Assembly: GCA_023250585.1 (NCBI GenBank)
Contig: JAHFAK010000016.1
Coordinates: 1 to 11,165, forward strand
Direction of reading: 5' to 3'
Length of the DNA: 11,165 nt
Origin: Deltaproteobacteria bacterium
GTDB lineage: Bacteria; Bdellovibrionota_F; JAHFAK01
The notes under the pieces are model-generated. The model saw only the letters and a list, made by a program, of their open reading frames with translations, had not been told where the DNA came from and made no database searches. This document shows, one piece after another, positions 1 to 7,362 of the stretch. Position numbers and translations under genes: made by a program. Each line of letters begins with the position of its first letter. Position 1 is the first letter of the stretch.

Positions 1-69
1 TTTTCCTGCTTGCAATTCTTTCATATTCTATTACATTAACTAAGCTTTAAAACATTATGAAGGAATTAT

Positions 70-1572
70 ATGGGGCAAGAAAATTTTTGGGCAGACGACA
101 TTGTCGATGAAATAGTAAAAACAAAAAGTGCATTCACACTCAGTACCGGAATTACACCGTCGGGACCAATTCATATTGGCAACATGCGTGAAGTCCTGAC
201 CGGTGATATTGTGTATCGAATTTTAAAAGAACGAAATCATATAGTAAAATTTAATTATGTTGCTGATGATAATGATGCGCTTCGAAGAGTATATCCTTTT
301 CTTGATTCATCATACGAAGCCCATGTCGGAAAGCCCCTGAATAAAGTTCCGTGCCCGTGCACAAAACATGCTTCATATGCTGAGCATTTTTTAACACCAT
401 TTTTTGTATCGTTAAAAAAATTGGGAATTGAAGCAGATATTTTGCGAGCAAGTGATCTCTATGCTACAGCTCGAATGAATAAGGTAGTTCTAGCGGCACT
501 TAAAAAGACGGACGTGATCAAAAAAATTCTCAATGAAGAAACAGGAAAAGAAACCAATGAAACCTGGAGTCCGTTTCTGCCACTTTGTTCAAAATGTGGT
601 AAGAACACTACGACAAAACTTACAGGTTTTTCGGAAAAAGATGAAACAATTACCTATGAATGCACATGCGGAGATTCACGGACTGTGCCTATTGCAGGCA
701 ATGGAAAACTTACCTGGCGAATTGATTGGCCTGCGCGTTGGAGTGTGCTTGGTGTGAGCATTGAGCCATTTGGTAAAGATCATGCAACCGAAGGAGGATC
801 CTATGATACCGGCAAACGTATTATAAAAGAAGTTTTTGAAAAAGAAGCGCCCTTCCCTATCGTCTATGAATGGATTAGTCTAAAAGGCCAAGGTGACATG
901 TCATCGAGCAAAGGAAATGTTGTGACTATTGATGAAATGCTTGAAGTCGTTCCTTCTGAAGTTTTGCGCTATATGATTTTTAAAACACAACCAAAAAAAG
1001 CTTTTGTTTTTGATCCCGGACTTCCCATTTTTAATTTAATTAATGAATATGATGACGGTGAAAGTAATAAAAATGAGCGAGCCTTTACACTTTCGAAGCT
1101 TAAAGAAATACAGCCAGTCGGTATCCCGTATAAGCACATGGTGACACTTGTGCAAATGACCAATAACAATTTTAATCTCATTAAAGATATTCTCAAAAGA
1201 ACAGGATATACAAATTTCCATGAAGAAGGGCTGCGTTCACGTGCGGATTATGCATATAACTGGGTGAGAAAATTCGCTCCGGATGAGGTAAAATTTGAAC
1301 TCAAGACAAACCTTCCCGAAGAGGCTAAAAAATTAAATGAAAATCAGAAAAAAATTCTCTATGTATTTCGAGAAAAATTTACTTCCACTCTAACAGGAGA
1401 AGAAATTCATAACCTTCTCTATTCAATAATTCAGGAAATGAATCTTTCACCAAAAGAAGGTTTCGAAGCGATTTATCTTATTTTCTTGGGCAAAACTCGT
1501 GGTCCGAAAGCAGGATGGTTTTTAGAGACCCTTGGCTATGAATTTGTCATGAAGCGCTTAAGCGAAATATAA
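70..1572 (+). CDS. lysS: Class I lysyl-tRNA synthetase (archaeal-type LysRS)
   Basis: Charges tRNA-Lys with lysine using ATP in the cytoplasm. The 500-residue protein has a class I Rossmann signature: a HIGH motif as H35-I36-G37-N38 within TPSGPIHIGN, and a KMSKS-type loop M277-S-S-S-K281-G-N. The segment SYAEHF (102-107) is also typical of class I LysRS; class II LysRS, the usual bacterial form, has none of these. Cysteines C173-x2-C176 and C198-x-C200 look like a zinc site inserted in the catalytic domain, and C95/C97 form an additional CPC just before SYAEHF. The C-terminal 200 residues are helical, as expected for the anticodon-binding cage. The ATG is supported by a GAAGGAA ribosome site at 59-65. 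A poor TTGCAA/TACATT pair at 10-15 and 32-37 could be a promoter, but this is weak. The gene is alone on this strand here and faces the reductase gene across a repeat element. Confidence 0.96.
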   Translation: MGQENFWADDIVDEIVKTKSAFTLSTGITPSGPIHIGNMREVLTGDIVYRILKERNHIVKFNYVADDNDALRRVYPFLDSSYEAHVGKPLNKVPCPCTKHASYAEHFLTPFFVSLKKLGIEADILRASDLYATARMNKVVLAALKKTDVIKKILNEETGKETNETWSPFLPLCSKCGKNTTTKLTGFSEKDETITYECTCGDSRTVPIAGNGKLTWRIDWPARWSVLGVSIEPFGKDHATEGGSYDTGKRIIKEVFEKEAPFPIVYEWISLKGQGDMSSSKGNVVTIDEMLEVVPSEVLRYMIFKTQPKKAFVFDPGLPIFNLINEYDDGESNKNERAFTLSKLKEIQPVGIPYKHMVTLVQMTNNNFNLIKDILKRTGYTNFHEEGLRSRADYAYNWVRKFAPDEVKFELKTNLPEEAKKLNENQKKILYVFREKFTSTLTGEEIHNLLYSIIQEMNLSPKEGFEAIYLIFLGKTRGPKAGWFLETLGYEFVMKRLSEI

Positions 1573-1606
1573 AAATAGCATTAGAAGACTGAAATGTCCA
1601 AATCGA

Positions 1607-1737
1607 CTGTCATTGCGAAAACCTGAAGGGTTTGAAGCAATCTCCCCTCTTAAATATGTGAGATTGCGGAGTTTATCCCGAACCCTGCTTGAGATTGCTT
1701 CGTCGGACAAGAAAACGTGTCCTCCTCGCAATGACAG
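1607..1737. repeat. Palindromic GTCATTGCGA-type dispersed repeat element
   Basis: The element is bounded by a perfect 12-base inverted repeat: CTGTCATTGCGA at 1607-1618 and TCGCAATGACAG at 1726-1737. Nested inside is a perfect 11-base pair, GAAGCAATCTC (1634-1644) and GAGATTGCTTC (1691-1701). Each arm carries its own small hairpin: AAACC/GGTTT at 1619-1623 and 1629-1633, and GGACA/TGTCC at 1705-1709 and 1718-1722. GCAATCTC (1637-1644) can also pair with GAGATTGC at 1660-1667, so two alternative folds exist. From memory, repeats with CATTGCGAG...GAAGCAATCTC arms are scattered through many bacterial genomes; no search was made. It fills the gap between two convergent genes and could act as a bidirectional stop, although no clear T-tract follows. 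Copy number elsewhere in the genome is unknown. Confidence 0.8.
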
Positions 1738-1805
1738 GTGAGGGAGCACGCTCGTAATGACTTTTTCCATGTCTATTTTTCAGTTACTTCGCTAATGACA
1801 GGTGA
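1726..1805. repeat. Three partial copies of the repeat-element end
   Basis: The terminal motif of the palindromic element recurs in direct orientation. TCGCAATGACAGGTGA lies at 1726-1741, a degenerate CTCGTAATGAC at 1751-1761, and TTCGCTAATGACAGGTGA at 1788-1805. The 12 bases AATGACAGGTGA are identical at 1730-1741 and 1794-1805. The last copy overlaps the stop codon and final codons of the leftward oxidoreductase gene. This looks like nested or decayed insertions of the same repeat family. Confidence 0.65.
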
Positions 1806-3306
1806 AAATCTTCATAAGTAACTTAAGTATTTTTTTAGTTGTTGGTGTAAGTTTTGTGCGATTATACGCATCACCAATTTTACGAATAACTTCAGCAGTG
1901 GTTGGATAGGGATGAATGACATTGGCAATTTTTGAGAGTCCAATATTGTATTGCAATGCAAGCGTTAATTCACTGATCATATTTCCCGCTTCGTGAGCTA
2001 CTATAGTTGCGCCAAGAATTTTGTCTGTACCTTTTTGTACATGAACTTTACAAAAACCATTACTCTCGCCTGCAAGAACTGCGCGATCAACTTCGGATAA
2101 TTCTAGTTTAAAAGTATTGATAGCTATGCCTTTTGTTTCTGCTTCATGTGCATACATTCCCACATGGGCGATTTCAGGTGTTGTATATGTGCACCATGGA
2201 ATAATGAGATCTGATACCTTTTTCTTGCGCCCAAAAAGAGCATTTTGAACAACAATCCGGGCGAGAAAATCGGCAATATGAGTAAATTTGTAAGTCGAGC
2301 AAATATCTCCAGCTGCGTAGATTTTTTTATTCGTTGTTTGCAAATTATCATTTACTTTGACGCCACTTTTTAGATCATAGTCAACTCTTGCAGCTTCTAA
2401 ATTCAGCCCTTCAACATTCGGAACTCTTCCTGAAGCAAGAAGAATCATATCTAGCTCTTGTGAATATTTTTTTCCATCAACCTCATAATGAACGATTTTT
2501 TTAGCATCATTTTTTTCGACTTTCTTAATTATTCCATTTAAAATTATATTAATTCCTTCATTGAGAAATGTTCGTTGAATAATTTCAGCAGCGTCTCGAT
2601 CTTCACGATCAAGAATATGAATTTTATTATGAAGTAAATAGACGGTGGATCCTAATTGATTAAAGACTTGTGATAACTCACATCCAATTGGACCAGCGCC
2701 GATAATAAATATACTTTCAGGTTTTTTAGTAAGATTAAAAATTGTTTCATTGGTTTCGTATCCTGCTTCTTTTAGGCCAGGAACCTCGGGTATATATGCA
2801 CGAGTGCCGGTGGCAATAACGGCTTTACGAAATTTCAGTTTACTATCGGTAACACGTACAGTATGTGAGTCTTCAAACCGTGCTTCTCCAAAAAAAACCT
2901 CAACGCCTAATTTTGTAAAACGATCAACGGAATCATTAACACTTATCTCCGCACGTTTTTGGCGCATGCGATCCATAACTGATGCAAAATCAATATGTGT
3001 TATGGATGCATGAACTCCAAACTCTTGCGCATTTTTAATTGTCTTACTTACGCGAGCGCTACTAATAAGAGCCTTTGAAGGAACACAGCCGTAATTAAGG
3101 CAATCTCCGCCCATAAAATTACGCTCAATGAGCGCTACTGAAGCGCCAAGAGTTGAAGCCGCAGCAGCAGTGACGAGACCTGCAGTTCCTGCTCCAATAA
3201 CAACAAGATCGTAGTATGATTTTGGAGAAGGATTTTGTCGTGTAAGTGGCCGTACATTATTTTGGGTTATGCTATTATAATGAGAGTCGGGGATAATACG
3301 ATGCAT
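1792..3306 (-). CDS. FAD/NAD(P)-dependent disulfide oxidoreductase, mercuric reductase/dihydrolipoyl dehydrogenase-like
   Basis: A 504-residue class I pyridine nucleotide-disulfide oxidoreductase, probably cytoplasmic. The FAD-binding GAGTAG lies at 38-43, after about 30 non-conserved residues. The redox-active pair C69/C74 sits in GGDCLNYGCVPSK, the NAD(P)-binding GAGPIG at 203-208, and the second FAD contact AAGDI at 331-335. The C-terminal dimerisation domain carries the catalytic HPYPTTAE (H465, E472). It lacks the N-terminal metal-binding domain and the C-terminal vicinal cysteines of true MerA, so mercury reduction is not supported. No lipoyl-dehydrogenase complex genes are nearby, and the substrate is unknown. 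The ATG lies 3 bases after the stop of the upstream kinase-like gene with no clear ribosome site, which suggests translational coupling. The last residues (F-T-C-H) are encoded by a repeat-element end, so Cys503 is probably accidental. Confidence 0.9.
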   Translation of the reverse strand: MHRIIPDSHYNSITQNNVRPLTRQNPSPKSYYDLVVIGAGTAGLVTAAAASTLGASVALIERNFMGGDCLNYGCVPSKALISSARVSKTIKNAQEFGVHASITHIDFASVMDRMRQKRAEISVNDSVDRFTKLGVEVFFGEARFEDSHTVRVTDSKLKFRKAVIATGTRAYIPEVPGLKEAGYETNETIFNLTKKPESIFIIGAGPIGCELSQVFNQLGSTVYLLHNKIHILDREDRDAAEIIQRTFLNEGINIILNGIIKKVEKNDAKKIVHYEVDGKKYSQELDMILLASGRVPNVEGLNLEAARVDYDLKSGVKVNDNLQTTNKKIYAAGDICSTYKFTHIADFLARIVVQNALFGRKKKVSDLIIPWCTYTTPEIAHVGMYAHEAETKGIAINTFKLELSEVDRAVLAGESNGFCKVHVQKGTDKILGATIVAHEAGNMISELTLALQYNIGLSKIANVIHPYPTTAEVIRKIGDAYNRTKLTPTTKKILKLLMKIFTCH

Positions 3307-3309
3307 GTG

Positions 3310-4389
3310 TTAGATAAATAAAAAGAAAAACCACATTATTGTTCCTGACACTATTGGAATTGCAAGATTATCATCTATTTTTAAAGGAAAAGTTTCGGCA
3401 AAAGTTCCCGCCAAAGCAAATGTGGTCGAGAATAAAAATGTTTTAAGGAGAGAATCTCCAAAAAATCCTAAAAGAAAAATAAAGCTCAAGAAAAAACAGG
3501 TAAAAAAAGCAGCCAGTGAGCCTTCGTATGTTTTTCCCCATTTCCATTTTTTTCGTCCATATTTAATCCCAACAATTGATGCAATTGGATCTGCAAAAGC
3601 GAGAAAAAATATGGCAAGCGTTGCAATAAATGGAGGAAAGAGAAAAATAGAAAGCCAGCTACCAACAAGATAATACGTCATTGCGCTCAATGAGTTTTTT
3701 TCATCCTCGCGAATAATGAGTCGAAAATCTCGTAAGACTCTCTCATTGAGACTCTTAAATACCAGCCGTAGGCTATCAATGGCAACGGTGGCAATAGTAA
3801 TGAAGCCAAGAATAATGAGGGCGTAATCTTTAGTTATTCCTGAATACCAGTAGCAAAAAGCAACTGAAAATCCCCCAAACATATGCCAAAGTCTACGATA
3901 CAGCTGTAATGAATTTCGTTCGAAAATGATAATTCCACTCTCTAACTTTAATTTTTCTTCGATAGTAATCAGTTGTTTAGGAGAGGCTATGTCTGATCGA
4001 GCGGCAATATGAGCTTCAACCAATGCGCCCAAACCTATTTTTGTTTCTTCAAGTAAACGAGTCAGTGATTCACATTTACCATTGGGCTGTGGATCCTTAA
4101 TTAAATGTGTAATATCCGTTTTTGCCTTTTCGAGATTAGTCATGAGCTTATTGATATCTCTATTAAAAGTATCAGGTAAAATGAGGCTTAAATTCTCAAA
4201 TTTGTCACTGAGCTCATCTCGTTGGGTGAGAAGTAGTTGTTTTTTTTCATTATTCTTCAGCGTAGTTAAGGGCAGATCATCTTTAAGATTAGTTTGAAGA
4301 TCACTGATAATTCTATTAATTTCATTTTTCTTATTTAGAAAATATGAAATTTCAAAGAGAATCTCTTTAGCTTGTTGTGCTTTTAACAT
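3310..4389 (-). CDS. Dolichol/phytol-kinase-like (SEC59/VTE5 family) membrane protein with helical N-terminal extension
   Basis: A 359-residue protein in two parts. Residues 1 to about 155 are hydrophilic, rich in Lys, Glu and Leu and probably helical or coiled-coil; I recognise no domain there. Residues about 160-359 form a multi-pass membrane domain with hallmarks of CTP-dependent polyprenol/phytol/diacylglycerol kinases: RRLWHMFGG (165-173), ADPIASIVG (266-274), KTYEGS (286-291), and E332-TFP followed by DDN (339-341) near the C-terminus. Family members phosphorylate isoprenoid alcohols or diacylglycerol at the membrane, and some are annotated as phosphatidate cytidylyltransferase by similarity. 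The actual substrate cannot be told. The typical domain is about 200 residues, so the extension is the odd part. It lies 95 bases after argS and 3 bases before the oxidoreductase gene on the same strand, so it is probably cotranscribed with the latter. Confidence 0.82.
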   Translation of the reverse strand: MLKAQQAKEILFEISYFLNKKNEINRIISDLQTNLKDDLPLTTLKNNEKKQLLLTQRDELSDKFENLSLILPDTFNRDINKLMTNLEKAKTDITHLIKDPQPNGKCESLTRLLEETKIGLGALVEAHIAARSDIASPKQLITIEEKLKLESGIIIFERNSLQLYRRLWHMFGGFSVAFCYWYSGITKDYALIILGFITIATVAIDSLRLVFKSLNERVLRDFRLIIREDEKNSLSAMTYYLVGSWLSIFLFPPFIATLAIFFLAFADPIASIVGIKYGRKKWKWGKTYEGSLAAFFTCFFLSFIFLLGFFGDSLLKTFLFSTTFALAGTFAETFPLKIDDNLAIPIVSGTIMWFFFLFI

Positions 4390-4484
4390 TAATTACTATT
4401 TACTATAAAGTTGAGAAAAACACAATAGAAAATTATTCTTCTGATTACAAGAAGTTGTATGTTCTTTCACCTGCTTGTTTTATA

Positions 4485-6197
4485 CTACATTTGAGAAGGC
4501 GCTTGGATGCCTAATAATGATAAACCAAGGTTAAGAATTATATGTGTACAATACGATAATCCAATTCGCGCTTCTGCAATAGATTTTTTTACTTTAAGAA
4601 TTTGGTGAGAGGTATAAAATTTATTGTATCGTTTTGCTATATCAATAAGACCTTTTGCTATATAATATGGTTCATATTCCGAAGCAGCTTTCACAAGAAT
4701 TGTACGAAAATTATAGAGTTCTTTGACAAGTAAAAATTCGTCAATAGTTTCGAGTTTTGAAAATTCACAATCAAGATCTTCAATATCTTTTTCATATTTT
4801 CGAAGTAAGCTTAAAATACGAACGTTAGTATATTGGAGATAGGGCCCCGTTTCTCCATCAAAACGAAGCATTTCATTCCAATCAAACAGTACATCTTTTA
4901 TACGTTTACTTGAGAAATCAGAAAATTTAATTGCTCCAATAGCAACTTTTTCTGCAACTATCTCTTTATCTTCAAGATCAGGATTTTTTTCATTAATTGT
5001 TTGAAGCGCAAGTTCATTTGCTTTGGTAATAACTTTTTCAAGCTCTACAATATTTCCTGTTCTCGATGCCATTTTTCCGTCTTTGAAATGAAAAAGGCCG
5101 AAATCTATATGAGTACAAGATTTTCCCCATTCAAATCCCAGGAGCTCAATTGTTTTAAACAGTTGTTTGAAATAGAGTTTTTGTTCGCTTCCCACGACGT
5201 AGAGAATTTTAGAAAATTTATATTCTTTTTTTCTATAAAGAAGCGCAGCCAAATCTCGTGTGGCATAGAGGCTTGAAGCATCACTTTTTTTGACTAACAA
5301 GGGAGGCATGTCAAAAGCTGCAAGATCGACAATCAAAGCTCCTTCATTAATTTTTGCAATATTTTTTGATTCAAGAAGTTCAATAATAGAAGCAACATGA
5401 TTATTGTAGAAGCTTTCTCCCGTAATGTGATCAAATTTTACATCGAGAGCATCGTAGATTCGTTTAAAGTCGTTAAGATAAACGGTGGTAAACCATTTCC
5501 ATAAATCGATGAGCGCAGCATCTTTTTCTTCCATTTTTTTGAAAACTTCTCGCGCTTCATCTACGAGAGATGGATTTGTTTCAGCTTCTTTATGGAATTG
5601 TACGTAGAGATTAAAAAGATTTTTAATAGGATCTTTTTTTAAAAAATCTGCACTTCCCCAGCGTTTATATGCAACGATGAGTTTTCCGAATTGTGTTCCC
5701 CAATCTCCGACATGATTAATTCCAATAACATGATATCCTAAAAAAGTAAGGATTTTATAAAGAGCGTTTCCTATATTTGTTGATCGTAAATGTGAAACAC
5801 TAAATGGTTTAGCAATATTTGGAGATGAATATTCCAAGAGAATTGTTTCATTATTACCAATATTGAGCTTATAATAATTTTCTCTTTTTTCGAGCAATTC
5901 AGTTAGTGTATCTTTAATGAATAATTTCTTGTTTAAAAAGAAATTAAGATATCCGCCTATTACTTTGATTTCAGAAAACTCAGATGAAAGAGTCATTCTG
6001 TTCATTAAGTCTTCAGCAATCTTTTGAGGATTTTTTTTGAGCGTTTTACTGAAATTAAAACAGGGCAAGGCATAATCGCCTAAATTGCTATCATTTGGCA
6101 TTTCGAGAAGTTCTATACAATGTTCCGGTATCAGACTAGGAATGCAATTTGTTTTTATTATTTCTTCTGCAAGTATTATTTTATATCGATCACTCAT
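4485..6197 (-). CDS. argS: Arginyl-tRNA synthetase
   Basis: Charges tRNA-Arg with arginine in the cytoplasm; a class I enzyme that needs tRNA for arginine activation. At 570 residues it has normal length. The N-terminal additive domain (about 1-110) precedes the catalytic core with SSPNIAKPFSVSHLRS (124-139), whose HLRS is the HIGH-equivalent. NHVGDWGTQFGK (161-172) follows. The KMSKS-equivalent is K385-M-A-S-R-T-G391. GETGPYLQYTNVRI and the helical C-terminus are the DALR anticodon-binding domain, ending in the family-like LSLLGIQAP. The ATG at 6197 has only a modest AGGGCG ribosome site a few bases upstream. It begins a leftward unit that may read through to the kinase-like and reductase genes; the 95-base gap downstream holds no convincing terminator. 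It is divergent from the lipoprotein operon. Confidence 0.97.
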   Translation of the reverse strand: MSDRYKIILAEEIIKTNCIPSLIPEHCIELLEMPNDSNLGDYALPCFNFSKTLKKNPQKIAEDLMNRMTLSSEFSEIKVIGGYLNFFLNKKLFIKDTLTELLEKRENYYKLNIGNNETILLEYSSPNIAKPFSVSHLRSTNIGNALYKILTFLGYHVIGINHVGDWGTQFGKLIVAYKRWGSADFLKKDPIKNLFNLYVQFHKEAETNPSLVDEAREVFKKMEEKDAALIDLWKWFTTVYLNDFKRIYDALDVKFDHITGESFYNNHVASIIELLESKNIAKINEGALIVDLAAFDMPPLLVKKSDASSLYATRDLAALLYRKKEYKFSKILYVVGSEQKLYFKQLFKTIELLGFEWGKSCTHIDFGLFHFKDGKMASRTGNIVELEKVITKANELALQTINEKNPDLEDKEIVAEKVAIGAIKFSDFSSKRIKDVLFDWNEMLRFDGETGPYLQYTNVRILSLLRKYEKDIEDLDCEFSKLETIDEFLLVKELYNFRTILVKAASEYEPYYIAKGLIDIAKRYNKFYTSHQILKVKKSIAEARIGLSYCTHIILNLGLSLLGIQAPSQM

Positions 6198-6221
6198 AAT
6201 ATCGCCCTACTTTTTTATACT

Positions 6222-6250
6222 TTTGTAATGTTAAAGCATGTTGGTTGCAA
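6222..6250 (-). promoter_or_regulatory. Possible argS promoter
   Basis: On the minus strand, TTGCAA (6245-6250) and TACAAA (6222-6227) are separated by 17 bases. Each matches the sigma-70 consensus at four of six positions. Transcription would begin near 6215, giving a short leader before the argS ATG. In such AT-rich sequence a match of this quality may be chance. Confidence 0.3.
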
Positions 6251-6296
6251 GATCAAGCGCGAACTGAGCCATTAAGCTATTTATGAGCAGAGAAAA

Positions 6297-6325
6297 TTGA
6301 CTCAGAATCTATGCGATGTTAACAT
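6297..6325 (+). promoter_or_regulatory. Probable sigma-70 promoter of the lipoprotein-barrel-gpmI operon
   Basis: TTGACT at 6297-6302 (five of six consensus bases) and TAACAT at 6320-6325 (four of six) are separated by the ideal 17 bases. The start would fall near 6332, about 30 bases before the ATG at 6365, leaving room for the strong ribosome site. This is the best-looking promoter in the window. Confidence 0.55.
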
Positions 6326-6352
6326 TTAATTAAAGCGTAAATGGTTTTTAAC

Positions 6353-6361
6353 AAGGAGAGG
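6353..6361 (+). promoter_or_regulatory. Strong ribosome binding site fixing the lipoprotein start
   Basis: AAGGAGAGG ends 3 bases before the ATG at 6365. It lies inside the reading frame that would open at the earlier ATG at 6341, so the earlier ATG is not the start. The chosen start also places a canonical basic-then-hydrophobic signal peptide at the N-terminus. Confidence 0.85.
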
Positions 6362-6364
6362 TAT

Positions 6365-7339
6365 ATGAATAAAATTCGATATGTATCTATTCTTTTTTTA
6401 AGTATATTTGTTTCATTATTTTTAGCCTGTCCTGGTGACGAACTTGAGAAAGCCTTAGAAGAGGCAAAATTTAAATTAGATCAAGGTTTTATTGAAACTG
6501 GCAGTTCAAGCGTTACTTCGACATCTCTTTTTCAAGTACTTGTTTGTGATTCAACTGCAGGGACCTGCCCTACCGTTTGTGATGAAAGCAAAGAAGATTG
6601 CCAAGGAGAAACAAGTTCTTCAGATTCTGCAGCAACGGTTAAAACATTGAAAGAATTTGCGGCTGAAGCGCGAGCTATTTTGCAACCTTATTTTAGTGGC
6701 ACAACGGTTGATTCTCGAGTCGCAAAAAAAGATAAAGAATTTATTCGCATCTTTCATGTCTTGTATGCTGAGACAATATTAGGAACTCATGGTGTGAGTT
6801 TTATCGAAATGGGTCCCGAATTTATGAAATCTGGTGAAACAAGCTCATCACAAGGTGAATCCCTAATGACCGTATTTGATGATCTTATACCTGAGGACAT
6901 TGATGCTGAAACGGCTTTGCCTGATTTCCAATTAGCGAATGCTGTTATTGAAGAATATAATGATAAATATAAGGCACTCTATAAAGAGGCAACGACATCA
7001 ACTGCTTCTTCAACTACTTCGAATGCATCTAATTCAACAAATTTAGAAGTGTATGCTGTTCAAGGGCTTATTAATTTTTTTATTATGAGCACTATTAGCA
7101 CGGTAATCGGTGGAGGAAAAGAAAATTTTGAGACGGGTAAAATAACTGATGATCAAGCATTGGCATATATTGAAGCTATGGAAAAGACGAATGAACTTTT
7201 TGCAGAGCAGTTAGGCCTTAGTGCATTGGTATTTAATACGCTTTTTACTGATTCATCAAGTTTACGTTCTCAAATTAATGCAGGAGGCGATGCCTCAGAT
7301 ATAGTTGATGCATATCTGGCTACTCAATATGGAAAATAA
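6365..7339 (+). CDS. Unrecognised exported protein, probable lipoprotein
   Basis: A 324-residue protein that I do not recognise. Its N-terminus is a signal peptide (MNKIRY, then a hydrophobic stretch to residue 20) ending L18-F-L-A-C22. This is a loose lipobox: Ala at -1 is good, Phe at -3 and Leu at -2 are atypical. Cys22 would be the lipidated residue. The mature part has four cysteines close together (C61, C68, C72, C79), a Ser-rich stretch at 83-88, and a Ser/Thr/Ala/Asn low-complexity linker at about 210-226. The rest looks mainly helical. It is the first gene of a rightward operon, 23 bases before the outer-membrane barrel gene, so a periplasmic or outer-membrane partnership with that protein is plausible but inferred. 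A general resemblance to helical lipoproteins such as the TatT type was considered but not supported by any motif. Confidence 0.75.
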   Translation: MNKIRYVSILFLSIFVSLFLACPGDELEKALEEAKFKLDQGFIETGSSSVTSTSLFQVLVCDSTAGTCPTVCDESKEDCQGETSSSDSAATVKTLKEFAAEARAILQPYFSGTTVDSRVAKKDKEFIRIFHVLYAETILGTHGVSFIEMGPEFMKSGETSSSQGESLMTVFDDLIPEDIDAETALPDFQLANAVIEEYNDKYKALYKEATTSTASSTTSNASNSTNLEVYAVQGLINFFIMSTISTVIGGGKENFETGKITDDQALAYIEAMEKTNELFAEQLGLSALVFNTLFTDSSSLRSQINAGGDASDIVDAYLATQYGK

Positions 7340-7362
7340 TGAAAAAAACCGTGGAGGAATGA

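Noticed and set aside
1558-1770. 70-codon minus-strand frame between lysS and the reductase gene
   Set aside because: It lies almost entirely on the palindromic repeat and its translation reads the repeat arms. It has no ribosome site or domain. Such frames are commonly mis-annotated as hypothetical proteins.
2750-3013. 87-codon plus-strand frame
   Set aside because: It is antisense to the FAD- and redox-domain region of a clear oxidoreductase gene, with no ribosome site and no recognisable features.
1792-3306. Mercuric reductase and mercury resistance
   Set aside because: There is no N-terminal heavy-metal domain, no C-terminal vicinal cysteine pair and no mer genes nearby. The match is only to the broad disulfide-oxidoreductase family.
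4438-4454. CTTCT/AGAAG hairpin in the gap between argS and the kinase-like gene, considered as a terminator
   Set aside because: The stem is only five AT-rich pairs with a seven-base loop and no proper T-run; it is too weak to call.
4390-4484. Possible promoter for the kinase-like gene (TTGTAA, 17 bases, TATTGT on the minus strand)
   Set aside because: Only four of six matches in each box within very AT-rich sequence. It cannot be told from chance.
6341-6364. Earlier ATG start for the lipoprotein
   Set aside because: The strong ribosome site at 6353-6361 lies inside this extension, and the extra residues (MVFNKERY) would precede a normal signal peptide.
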